From an uncultured Ignavibacteria bacterium (GTDB taxonomy: Bacteria; Bacteroidota; Ignavibacteria; Ignavibacteriales; Melioribacteraceae): DNA of 6,177 nucleotides. This document shows, piece by piece, positions 1 to 6,177 of this stretch. The first letter of the stretch is position 1. Each line of letters opens with the position of its first letter. The translations under genes were made by a program, and so were the position numbers. The DNA lies in the NCBI GenBank assembly GCA_937930275.1, contig CALGLM010000026.1, forward strand, positions 1 through 6,177, written 5' to 3'. Under the pieces are notes generated by a model, which did not search any database, was not told the origin of the DNA, and saw nothing but the letters and a program-made list of their open reading frames with translations.

Positions 1-47
1 GAGATTACGTACGGTGACTGGAGTTCAGACGTGTGCTCTTCCGATCT
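1..47. other. Illumina adapter remnant (P7 end, 8-base index, Read 2 primer); not genomic
   Basis: Positions 14-47 match the full 34-base TruSeq Read 2 primer sequence (starts GTGACTGGAG, ends CTCTTCCGATCT) without a mismatch. Positions 1-5 (GAGAT) are the last bases of the P7 flow-cell sequence, which leaves 6-13 (TACGTACG) as the sample index. This order, P7 end then index then Read 2 primer, is exactly that of a library adapter. The base composition is also unlike the AT-rich DNA that follows. Genomic sequence therefore begins at 48. Any start codon placed inside this stretch, such as GTG at 33, is artificial. Confidence 0.98.
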
Positions 48-644
48 CCAATAAATAATATTTTTAAGTATTATCAAAGCGCTGATAGTAGAAGTATTAC
101 AATAAACGTTAGAGCACGAAACAGTCTAACGGTTGAAGATGTTAAAGAAGAAGCTATTGGTATAATGCGTCAAGTAAGAGGATTAAAATACGATCAGCCG
201 GATGATTTTTCGATTAATCAACAAGAAGGTTTATTAACGACAATAAATAATACGGTGGGGGTTATTGAAGTTGCCGGATTATTGATAACGGGTTTATCAT
301 TGTTTGTCGGTGCAATCGGTATTATGAATATTATGTTTGTTTCGGTTAAAGAACGTACAAAAGAAATAGGAATACGTAAAGCTATCGGAGCGAAAAGAAG
401 AACAATACTCGGTCAATTTATTACAGAATCAGCAATAATATGTTTAATTGGCGGTTTAATTGGTTTAATAGTTGCCGTAATAGGTGTTAAAATAATAGAA
501 CAGTATGATTTTCCGGTAAGTTTGGAAATAGATGCTTTTATTTTAGCAGTAACAATTTCATTATTAACGGGTGTAATTTCGGGTTTTGCCCCTGCATATA
601 CTGCGGCTAAATTAGATCCGGTAGAAGCATTGAGGTATGAATAA
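48..644 (+). CDS. ABC transporter permease, MacB/FtsX family, 5'-truncated
   Basis: This is the C-terminal 198 residues of a MacB-type permease, an inner-membrane subunit of ABC transporters that drive export or envelope processes by mechanotransmission rather than classical substrate passage. The genomic part starts with Pro at 48; an upstream GTG at 33 lies in adapter and would add five false residues. Visible are the end of the periplasmic domain, then an FtsX domain with three hydrophobic segments. The cytoplasmic loop holds ERTKEIGIRKAIGAKR, expected to contact the ATPase, and the tail reads DPVEALRYE. Aligned with the next gene, its first residue matches Pro213 there, so roughly 210 residues including the first membrane helix are missing. 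The loss is a contig-end effect, not evidence of a pseudogene. The stop overlaps the next start (TAATG), so the two are almost certainly translated together. The substrate cannot be told. Confidence 0.93.
   Translation, partial: PINNIFKYYQSADSRSITINVRARNSLTVEDVKEEAIGIMRQVRGLKYDQPDDFSINQQEGLLTTINNTVGVIEVAGLLITGLSLFVGAIGIMNIMFVSVKERTKEIGIRKAIGAKRRTILGQFITESAIICLIGGLIGLIVAVIGVKIIEQYDFPVSLEIDAFILAVTISLLTGVISGFAPAYTAAKLDPVEALRYE
632..635 (+). promoter_or_regulatory. Shine-Dalgarno GAGG for the second permease, inside the first gene
   Basis: GAGG lies 8 bases before the ATG at 644 and within the Leu-Arg codons (TTG AGG) of the first permease's C-terminal EALRYE. It supports the ATG at 644 as the start and re-initiation by ribosomes finishing the upstream gene. 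Confidence 0.7.
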
Positions 645-1876
645 TGAGAATACTTGAAATATTAAAAATGGCTTTAAATTCCTTAAGAACCAATAAACTT
701 AGGTCGTCACTAACAATATTAGGTATTGTTGTCGGAATTTTTTCTATTATTGCAATAAGCACAGTAATTGCTATGTTGCAAAAAAGCATTGAAGAAGGTG
801 TTTCGGAATTAAGTAAAAACACTTTCCAAATTCAAAAGTGGCCTGCTGTTAGAACAGGAGGTCATGCAGAATGGGCAAAAATAAGGAATAGAAGAGATAT
901 TACCCTGGAGGAGTTTTTTGAATTAAAACAAAAACTTACTGAGACTCCAAATATCGGTGCCGAACAGTGGAGCGGCGGCAAGATGATTAAATATTACGGT
1001 GAAGAGACAAACCCAAACGTAAATGTAGGAGGGTGTACACCTGAAGCATTTGCTAATAACGATTGGATTATTGAAGACGGTAGAGATTTTAACTATAATG
1101 ATTATCATCATACGGAAAGAATAATTGTGTTGGGTGCAGACGTTGCAACAAAACTATTTAAATCAATTCATCCGATAGGACAGTATGTTAAATTGGACGG
1201 ACATAAATTGTTGGTAGTAGGAGTTTTAGAAAGAAAAGGTGAATTTTTTGGTCAAAGTCAGGATAATTTCGCCTTAATTCCCTTATCAACTTTTCAAACT
1301 TTTTACGGAAGACGTAGCGGTAGTATTAACATTACTGTTAGAGCTAATGACGAAAAATCATATTACGACCTTGTGGAAAAATCTGAAGGGTTTATGCGTA
1401 CTATCAGGAAAGTTGCACCCGGTGAAGAAAACGATTTTGATATCCGTACAAACGAAAATGTATTAAAGCAAATAAATGATATTACTGCAGGAGTTAGAAT
1501 TGGTGCAATTGTTATTGCCGGAATTGCATTACTTGCAGCCGGTATCGGTATTATGAACATTATGCTTGTAAGTGTTACGGAAAGAACTAAAGAAATTGGA
1601 ATAAGAAAAGCAATAGGTGCTAAAAGGAGTAACATTCTATTTCAGTTTTTGATTGAATCTATCGTTTTATCATTATTAGGCGGATTTATAGGAATAGTTT
1701 TGGGAGTTTTGGTAGGTAACCTTGCCGGATCTTTCCTGAATGCAGTAGCAACAATTCCTATTGATTCTGTTATGGTCGGTGTAGGGTTGTGTGTGTTTAT
1801 CGGAGTTCTTTTTGGTACATATCCGGCATATAAAGCCGCAAATTTAGATCCCATCGAAGCATTACGATATGAATAA
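644..1876 (+). CDS. ABC transporter permease, MacB/FtsX family
   Basis: A complete 410-residue permease, normal length for members without a fused ATPase. Layout: a short cytoplasmic N-terminus with the typical LRTNKLRSSLTILGIVVG entry into helix 1 (about 21-45); a large periplasmic MacB_PCD domain (about 46-280); then an FtsX domain with helices near 284-311, 331-360 and 374-394. The coupling loop ERTKEIGIRKAIGAKR (313-328) is identical to that of the preceding gene, and the tail DPIEALRYE nearly so. There is no Walker A or signature motif, so ATP is hydrolysed by a separate subunit, not seen here. The ATG overlaps the upstream stop by one base and has GAGG 8 bases before it. Two different permeases in tandem suggest a heterodimer, by analogy with other paired FtsX-type transporters; a homodimer of each is the alternative. 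Family is certain; substrate (drug, peptide, lipid or lipoprotein) is unknown. Confidence 0.95.
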   Translation: MRILEILKMALNSLRTNKLRSSLTILGIVVGIFSIIAISTVIAMLQKSIEEGVSELSKNTFQIQKWPAVRTGGHAEWAKIRNRRDITLEEFFELKQKLTETPNIGAEQWSGGKMIKYYGEETNPNVNVGGCTPEAFANNDWIIEDGRDFNYNDYHHTERIIVLGADVATKLFKSIHPIGQYVKLDGHKLLVVGVLERKGEFFGQSQDNFALIPLSTFQTFYGRRSGSINITVRANDEKSYYDLVEKSEGFMRTIRKVAPGEENDFDIRTNENVLKQINDITAGVRIGAIVIAGIALLAAGIGIMNIMLVSVTERTKEIGIRKAIGAKRSNILFQFLIESIVLSLLGGFIGIVLGVLVGNLAGSFLNAVATIPIDSVMVGVGLCVFIGVLFGTYPAYKAANLDPIEALRYE

Positions 1877-1881
1877 AATTT

Positions 1882-1915
1882 AGCCTCACCTTTTAATAAG
1901 TGAGGCTTTTTTTTT
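1882..1915 (+). terminator. Rho-independent terminator after the permease pair
   Basis: AGCCTCAC (1882-1889) pairs perfectly with GTGAGGCT (1900-1907), an 8-bp GC-rich stem in otherwise AT-rich DNA, with a 10-base loop. An unbroken run of nine T begins with the last stem base (1907-1915). The stem starts 5 bases after the stop at 1876. It separates the transporter unit from the outer-membrane protein unit. The left flank has no comparable A run, so it should act on the + strand only. Confidence 0.93.
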
Positions 1916-1946
1916 GTCTTTTCTAAATTAAAATTTTCCTTAAATT

Positions 1947-1952
1947 TATAAA
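1947..1952 (+). promoter_or_regulatory. Candidate -10 element upstream of the outer-membrane protein gene
   Basis: A promoter is expected between the terminator and the gene at 1978, a gap of only 62 bases. TATAAA at 1947-1952 is the best sigma70-like -10 match and would place the transcript start about 20 bases before the TTG. The overlapping TAAATTCG (1949-1956) is one base from the Bacteroidota -7 consensus TAnnTTTG. No convincing -35 or -33 element lies at the right distance, and in DNA this AT-rich such matches are common by chance. Confidence 0.25.
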
Positions 1953-1977
1953 TTCGTTTTATTAATTTTATACTTAA

Positions 1978-4900
1978 TTGAGAAAATTTAACTTCCTGTT
2001 AATATCATTAATGATTTTTGCTATCAGTCTTTTTGGACAAGATAACTTGTATTATCTTAATAAAGTAGATACCATAAGAATTAATTTTAGTAATAGGTAT
2101 TTTCTTTCTTCCACAAATATTGTTCCGTTTTCCGATTCTTTAGTATTAAGGGGTAAAATACTTAAACGCAGCGAGTATAACCTGTTTTATATAGAATCAG
2201 GATTTTCATTGTCAGATAGTTTAGAATACTCGATTTTTGATACATTATTTGTATTTTATAAATCTTACAAATACGGATTGCAAAAAGAATATAGAAATAA
2301 AACTTTAGTTACAAAATTTGATGTCGGGCTACAAGATTCTATAAGAGTAATTAAATTAGATCCAAATGCATTTTCGGGAGATGCAATTTTTGGAAAAGGA
2401 CTTCAAAAAAGCGGAACAATAGTAAGAGGATTTACAATAGGTACTAATAAAGACTTTACATTAAATAGCGGGTTAAGATTGCAATTAAGCGGTAATTTAT
2501 CTGATGATATTGAAATTACGGCTGCTTTAACCGATGAAAACACACCGATACAGCCAGAAGGAAATAGTGAAAAACTTGAAGAACTGGATAAAGTCTTTAT
2601 AGAAATAAGGCACAAAAATGCAGTAGGTACCTTTGGTGATTATGATTATAATACTAATGTAGGACAATTTGGAGTTTTCAATAGGAAACTTCAAGGTTTA
2701 AAAACAGAAGTTATGTTTGAAAATTTCTCATCAAATTTTGCCTATGCAACAAGCAGAGGTAAATTTAATACGAATAAATTTAACGGAATTGACGGAGTAC
2801 AAGGTCCTTATAGATTAACAGGTAGTAATAATGAAAGGAACATGATTATAATTGCAGGGAGCGAAAAAGTATATTTGAATGGGGAATTATTAAAACGAGG
2901 TGAAAATAATGATTATACAATTGAGTATTCTAACGCACAGGTTACATTTAGACCAAAGAGATTAATTACTTCTGTAAGCCGAATTACTGTCGAGTTTGAA
3001 TACTCTGATAGACAATATTCAAGAAATTTTTTAGGTTCAAATACGCAAGTAAATTTGCTTAATAAAAAACTCAAAATCGGAATCAGTTATTTTAATGAAT
3101 CGGATGATAAAGATAATCCGATCGATTTAGTATTATCTGATGAAGATAAACGTATATTAGAAAATGCGGGAGACGAGCAACAATATGCTTCAAGAAGTGG
3201 TGTTACAGAAGCAATACCGGATTCATTGGGAAGAGTTTTAGGTTCATATATCAAAGTTGATACATTAATAAATAGTCAAAATTATTCATATTACGTTTAT
3301 AATCCTGGTAGCGAGTATGCAATTTATAATGTGGTTTTTAGTTATGTCGGAGAAAATAAAGGGGATTATAGCTCCGTAAGTCTGGGTAATTATAGATTCG
3401 TGGGGATAGGTAAAGGTGCATATTTACCTATTAAATTTTTACCGTTGCCGCAGCGAAAACAATTGGGGAACGTATTAATTAATTATGATATATCAAAAGA
3501 TATTAGCTTTACATTGGAATTAGCCGGAAGCGAATATGACAAAAATCTTTTTTCAAAAATTAATGACGGAGATAATTACGGATTTGCAAGGAATTTAATT
3601 TTTGATATAAAGCCGGTAGAATTTAACGTTTTCGGGAGTGATTGGGGGAAAATAGGTCTAAATATAAAAGATAGATATGTAGAAAGCCGCTTCGTTTCAT
3701 TGGAGAGGATTAATAGTGTAGAATTTGATAGATACTATAATATCAGTAATGAAACTTTAAATAATGAAATTTTAAGAGAAATTAGCTTGAATTATTTGCC
3801 CAACAGTTTTTCTTCAATAATAGGCAAATATGGTTATTTAAAAAGAGGGGATTCTTTTAATTCAGAAAAATATAATATTAATATTAACTCTGAAAAGAAC
3901 AGCTTATTTCTTATAAATTATGATTTTGATTTCGTAAAAAGTGCCTCCGGTATAAGTTCGGGAAGTTGGTTAAAACAAAACGGTAAATTTAATTACGTGT
4001 TTAGTTTTTTTAAGCCCGGATTTGAATTTTCAACTGAACTAAAAAAAGAGTACTATCAAAATAAAGATTCTTTAACTTATAATAGCCTAAAATTTAACGA
4101 GTTAAGTCCGACAATGGATATTATTTCATTTTATGGTCTAAATTTTTCTTATAAATATACTTATCGAGATGATTTTAATACGTTTTTGGGAGAATTTGAA
4201 AAATTTAGTACATCAAAAATAAATTCATATAACCTTACTTACAAAGGAATAAGGGAGTTTAATACAGATATTTTATTAACTACTCGCAAATTGGATTATT
4301 CTAAAAAGTATTTGTTGACGGGTTATATAAATAGCGAGACTGTATTATTTAAATCACAATCGAAATTTAACTTTTTATCTGATTTATTTAACGGCGATTT
4401 ATTTTATGAAACATATACTGAAAAAGTTTCTCGTTTAGAAAAAGTTTTTATTAAAGTTCCGTTAGGACAGGGTAACTATATTTATAAAGGTGATTTAAAT
4501 AACAACGGTATTGCAGAAGAAAATGAATTTGAACAAACAATTTATGAAGGAGATTTTATTCAAACAACTATACCGACAGATGAATTATTTCCTGTAATTA
4601 ATCTAAAACTAAGTACGCGTTGGAAAATAGAATTTAACAAATTAAATCTCGGAAGTTCGCTCTGGGAAGAGTTATTGCAAAATTTATCAACCGAAACATT
4701 ATTTAGAGTTGAAGAAAATAATAAGGAGAGTGATCTTAAACAGATATATTTCTTGAATTTTTCTAAGTTTTTAAATGATAGTTTAACAATAAGGGGATTA
4801 AATTTATTTCAACAAGATATATTTTTATTTAAAAATAGTTCAACACTTTCATTTCGATATAGATATACACAAAAAAAATCGTTAAATAGTTATAGCAGCG

Positions 4901-5439
4901 GAATAGAAAAGGGGTATTTTAGGGAGAATACTTTTAGGATTAGATTTGCATTAGTTAAAGAAATTGTAAATCAATCTGATTTTACTTTTACAACTGATAA
5001 CTATTTAGCACCTGTTAGTTTAAATAGAAGCAGACTTGTTAATTCACAAACTGTTACAACAGATTTTTCATATCGTCCGTATCAGATGTTAGAAGTGGGA
5101 TTAATTTTTTCGGTAGAAAGAGATGAAGATAGATTTCCGGGTAAACCGACGATTATAGATATAAATTCGCAAGGTTTAAGAGTAACTGTTTCATTTTCGG
5201 GAAGAGGAAGGTTAAGAATAGAAGGAGAAAGGAAGGAGCTGACTTCTAATCAAACAGATAATATTATTCCTTTTGAGCTATTAAAGGGAAATAATTTTGG
5301 CAAAAACTATACGGGAAGTTTAAACTTTGATTATAGAATAGGAAGCAACTTACAAACAAACGTTAGTTATTCTTTACGCAAATTAGGAAGTAGTAAAATT
5401 ATACATACGTTAAAAGCTGAAGCAAGAGCATATTTTTAA
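1978..5439 (+). CDS. Large outer-membrane beta-barrel protein of unknown function
   Basis: A 1153-residue secreted protein. Residues 1-21 form a signal peptide (positive RK, hydrophobic LLISLMIFAISLFG, then Q-D), a form common in FCB bacteria. The TTG start is chosen because the codon before it is a stop (1975-1977), and the next start, ATG at 2011 (residue 12), would remove the positive charges and half the hydrophobic core. No Shine-Dalgarno is visible. Residues 145-210 form a conserved block ending in TDENTPIQPEGN and DKVFIEI; 270-348 carry a second (GPYRL, GSEKVYLNGELL, VEFEYSDRQYS); LPLPQ lies at 488-492. Residues 839-850 match a calcium-binding EF-hand loop (D839, N841, N843, G844, E850). 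The remainder is dominated by alternating aromatic/polar strands. There is no cysteine, and it ends ARAYF; a C-terminal Phe is the usual BAM recognition signal. I recall similar proteins from Ignavibacteriota, Bacteroidota and Gemmatimonadota, all uncharacterised. I saw no plug or SusC signature. Barrel location is well supported; function is unknown. Confidence 0.85.
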   Translation: MRKFNFLLISLMIFAISLFGQDNLYYLNKVDTIRINFSNRYFLSSTNIVPFSDSLVLRGKILKRSEYNLFYIESGFSLSDSLEYSIFDTLFVFYKSYKYGLQKEYRNKTLVTKFDVGLQDSIRVIKLDPNAFSGDAIFGKGLQKSGTIVRGFTIGTNKDFTLNSGLRLQLSGNLSDDIEITAALTDENTPIQPEGNSEKLEELDKVFIEIRHKNAVGTFGDYDYNTNVGQFGVFNRKLQGLKTEVMFENFSSNFAYATSRGKFNTNKFNGIDGVQGPYRLTGSNNERNMIIIAGSEKVYLNGELLKRGENNDYTIEYSNAQVTFRPKRLITSVSRITVEFEYSDRQYSRNFLGSNTQVNLLNKKLKIGISYFNESDDKDNPIDLVLSDEDKRILENAGDEQQYASRSGVTEAIPDSLGRVLGSYIKVDTLINSQNYSYYVYNPGSEYAIYNVVFSYVGENKGDYSSVSLGNYRFVGIGKGAYLPIKFLPLPQRKQLGNVLINYDISKDISFTLELAGSEYDKNLFSKINDGDNYGFARNLIFDIKPVEFNVFGSDWGKIGLNIKDRYVESRFVSLERINSVEFDRYYNISNETLNNEILREISLNYLPNSFSSIIGKYGYLKRGDSFNSEKYNININSEKNSLFLINYDFDFVKSASGISSGSWLKQNGKFNYVFSFFKPGFEFSTELKKEYYQNKDSLTYNSLKFNELSPTMDIISFYGLNFSYKYTYRDDFNTFLGEFEKFSTSKINSYNLTYKGIREFNTDILLTTRKLDYSKKYLLTGYINSETVLFKSQSKFNFLSDLFNGDLFYETYTEKVSRLEKVFIKVPLGQGNYIYKGDLNNNGIAEENEFEQTIYEGDFIQTTIPTDELFPVINLKLSTRWKIEFNKLNLGSSLWEELLQNLSTETLFRVEENNKESDLKQIYFLNFSKFLNDSLTIRGLNLFQQDIFLFKNSSTLSFRYRYTQKKSLNSYSSGIEKGYFRENTFRIRFALVKEIVNQSDFTFTTDNYLAPVSLNRSRLVNSQTVTTDFSYRPYQMLEVGLIFSVERDEDRFPGKPTIIDINSQGLRVTVSFSGRGRLRIEGERKELTSNQTDNIIPFELLKGNNFGKNYTGSLNFDYRIGSNLQTNVSYSLRKLGSSKIIHTLKAEARAYF
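4492..4527 (+). other. EF-hand-like calcium-binding loop within the outer-membrane protein
   Basis: The codons give DLNNNGIAEENE, fitting the D-x-[DN]-x-[DN]-G-x(5)-E loop: Asp at 1, Asn at 3 and 5, Gly at 6, Glu at 12. It is preceded by GQGNYIYKG and followed by FEQTIYEGDF. It sits between predicted barrel strands, so it is probably a surface or periplasmic loop stabilised by calcium. Flanking EF-hand helices are not evident, making it more like isolated dockerin-type loops. Metal binding is inferred from the motif alone. Confidence 0.6.
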
Positions 5440-5441
5440 AT

Positions 5442-5445
5442 GAGG
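5442..5445 (+). promoter_or_regulatory. Shine-Dalgarno GAGG for the Nudix gene
   Basis: GAGG ends 9 bases before the ATG at 5455 and starts 2 bases after the stop of the outer-membrane protein gene. It fixes the Nudix start. It also shows that the organism uses Shine-Dalgarno sites on downstream genes, in contrast to the TTG-started gene just upstream. Confidence 0.75.
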
Positions 5446-5454
5446 AAATAATAA

Positions 5455-5916
5455 ATGAAATACGAGCAAAGTTTAATTGAAGCACATCTTTTTAGAATAA
5501 ATAAAAATAAAATTGAATTTTTGTTACTTAAAAGAGCAGAGACTGAAAAATATCCGAATATTTGGCAGCCAATTACCGGAACTATAGATAGTGATGAAAA
5601 AGCTTATGAAACAGCATTACGAGAGATAAGAGAAGAAACTGGCATTATAACAAAAGAAATATTTGTAGTACCTACTTTAAGCGGTTATTATTCTTATGAA
5701 AAGGACATTATAAGTTTAATTCCTGTTTTTACTTCACAAGTAAAAGAAGAGCAAATTATTGAAATTTCAGCAGAACATAGTGAATATAAATGGATAGAAA
5801 TTGAAGAGGCAAATAGGTTAGTTGCTTGGGATTTCCAAAGGAAATCAATGTCCTTAATTAGTGAATATTTTTTTTCAAAAAATAGTAATTTGACGTTCAT
5901 AAAAGTTAAAATTTAG
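5455..5916 (+). CDS. Nudix hydrolase, NudB-like (dihydroneopterin triphosphate/dNTP pyrophosphatase type)
   Basis: A 153-residue cytosolic Nudix hydrolase, expected to cleave a nucleoside diphosphate-X substrate with Mg2+. The Nudix box is perfect: G42, E48, then REIREETGI at 56-64, giving GX5EX7REUXEEXGU with the metal-binding glutamates E57, E60 and E61. IWQPITGTID just before it and EHSEYKWIEIEEA (107-119) resemble E. coli NudB (FWQSVTGSVE; EHLAYKWLDA), including the WQ-TG segment. NudB removes pyrophosphate from dihydroneopterin triphosphate in folate synthesis and also acts on dATP. That specificity is inferred from resemblance; a general house-cleaning role is the alternative. Length is normal for the subfamily. 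The last 13 or so residues (SKNSNLTFIKVKI) follow a run of eight T and extend past the usual end. The gene lies 15 bases after the outer-membrane protein gene with its own GAGG, so it is probably cotranscribed with it. Confidence 0.9.
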   Translation: MKYEQSLIEAHLFRINKNKIEFLLLKRAETEKYPNIWQPITGTIDSDEKAYETALREIREETGIITKEIFVVPTLSGYYSYEKDIISLIPVFTSQVKEEQIIEISAEHSEYKWIEIEEANRLVAWDFQRKSMSLISEYFFSKNSNLTFIKVKI

Positions 5917-5976
5917 TTTAAAATAAGGGAAAATTAAATTATATTTAACAACCAAAAATAAAAAAATCGGTGGATA
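5917..5976. other. AT-rich gap between the Nudix and kinase genes
   Basis: This 60-base gap contains no terminator-like hairpin, so the kinase may be read from the upstream transcript. It holds an AT-only inverted repeat, TTAAAT-TAT-ATTTAA (5934-5948), that could be an operator or chance. No promoter elements stand out. GGTGG at 5969-5973 is only 3 bases from the ATG, too close for a standard Shine-Dalgarno. Confidence 0.4.
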
Positions 5977-6177
5977 ATGGAATCAGAAAATGGTTTATTA
6001 GTGGTGGGATCAATAGCTTTAGATACAGTTGAAACTCCTTTTAACAGAGTTGAAAACGCTCTCGGCGGTTCAACAACATATATCACAATTGCTGCAGGAT
6101 ATTTTTGTAAACCGGTTAATGTTATAGGGGTTGTGGGTGAAGATTTTGAATTGAAACATATTGAGTTGTTAAAAAGC
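5977..6177 (+). CDS. PfkB/ribokinase-family carbohydrate kinase, 3'-truncated by window end
   Basis: The frame is open from ATG at 5977 to the last base, giving the first 67 residues. LLVVGSIALDTVETP (7-21) is the first beta strand and substrate-contact segment of PfkB kinases. LGGSTTYITIAAGYF (29-43) is the N-terminal glycine-pair motif that lines the sugar site, and VNVIGVVGEDF (47-57) is the next conserved strand. Members transfer phosphate from ATP to a sugar or nucleoside in the cytosol. The catalytic GAGD motif and the ATP site would lie beyond the window, so substrate and completeness cannot be judged. The start is secure: an in-frame stop at 5959-5961 with no other start codon between it and the ATG rules out alternatives upstream. 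The ribosome site is weak. It follows the Nudix gene by 60 bases on the same strand and may belong to the same operon. Confidence 0.88.
   Translation, partial: MESENGLLVVGSIALDTVETPFNRVENALGGSTTYITIAAGYFCKPVNVIGVVGEDFELKHIELLKS

Noticed and set aside
33..47. Start of the first permease at GTG 33 with an N-terminus MLFRS
   Set aside because: These bases belong to the Read 2 primer sequence. The real gene is open at its 5' side and starts before the contig.
607..1854. Reverse-strand open frames opposite the second permease
   Set aside because: They have low-complexity, Ile/Pro/Ser-rich translations, no ribosome sites and no recognisable domains. The + strand is clearly coding, so these are shadows.
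1943..1954. Perfect 12-base palindrome AATTTATAAATT as an operator
   Set aside because: It consists only of A and T in very AT-rich DNA, has no second copy at a regulatory spacing, and overlaps the candidate -10. Chance is the simplest explanation.
2403..2615. Reverse-strand open frame inside the outer-membrane protein gene
   Set aside because: It lies opposite the most conserved block of the + strand protein and is Ser-rich with no domain or ribosome site.
1978..5439. Identification as SprA (type IX secretion) or a SusC/TonB-dependent receptor
   Set aside because: The protein is about half the length I expect for SprA, and I see no TonB box, plug motif or carboxypeptidase-like domain. The shared features are only those of large FCB barrels.
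5694..5900. Reverse-strand open frame opposite the Nudix gene
   Set aside because: The + frame has a perfect Nudix box and a Shine-Dalgarno; the antisense frame has neither a domain nor a ribosome site.
5934..5948. Inverted repeat TTAAAT-TAT-ATTTAA as a terminator after the Nudix gene
   Set aside because: The stem is only six A/T pairs and is not followed by a T run, so it would not terminate transcription.

Overview
The window is AT-rich, single-stranded in layout (every supported gene is on +) and densely coded. It suggests a bacterium of the FCB group (Bacteroidota/Ignavibacteriota/Gemmatimonadota relatives), most likely Ignavibacteriota-like. The main reason is the 1153-residue outer-membrane protein, whose conserved blocks and C-terminus I recall from large barrel proteins of those phyla. 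Low GC and AT-rich intergenic DNA fit this, but the taxonomic call is inference from memory, not a search.

Layout: (1) Positions 1-47 are not genomic. They match the end of an Illumina P7 adapter, an 8-base index and the complete Read 2 primer sequence, left on the contig end. (2) From 48 to 1876 are two tandem MacB/FtsX-type ABC transporter permeases. The first lacks its N-terminal half because the contig begins inside it. They overlap by one base (TAATG) and end at a strong rho-independent terminator (1882-1915). Neither reading frame here contains an ATPase domain; the partner ATPase and a periplasmic adaptor are presumably upstream. (3) From 1978 to 5439 is a secreted, cysteine-free outer-membrane beta-barrel protein of unknown function with a TTG start, a conserved N-terminal block, an EF-hand-like loop and a C-terminal aromatic. 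(4) From 5455 to 5916, 15 bases later and with its own Shine-Dalgarno, is a Nudix hydrolase resembling NudB-type enzymes. (5) From 5977 to the window end is the first 67 codons of a PfkB/ribokinase-family sugar or nucleoside kinase.

The two halves are separate transcription units divided by the terminator. The permease pair would form part of a tripartite or lipoprotein/peptide/drug export machine. The second unit joins a surface protein to two cytosolic small-molecule enzymes, with no obvious shared pathway. I see no CRISPR, tRNA, rRNA, transposon or phage feature. The most interesting biology is the uncharacterised outer-membrane protein; the most practically important observation is the adapter contamination, which creates a false start for the first gene.
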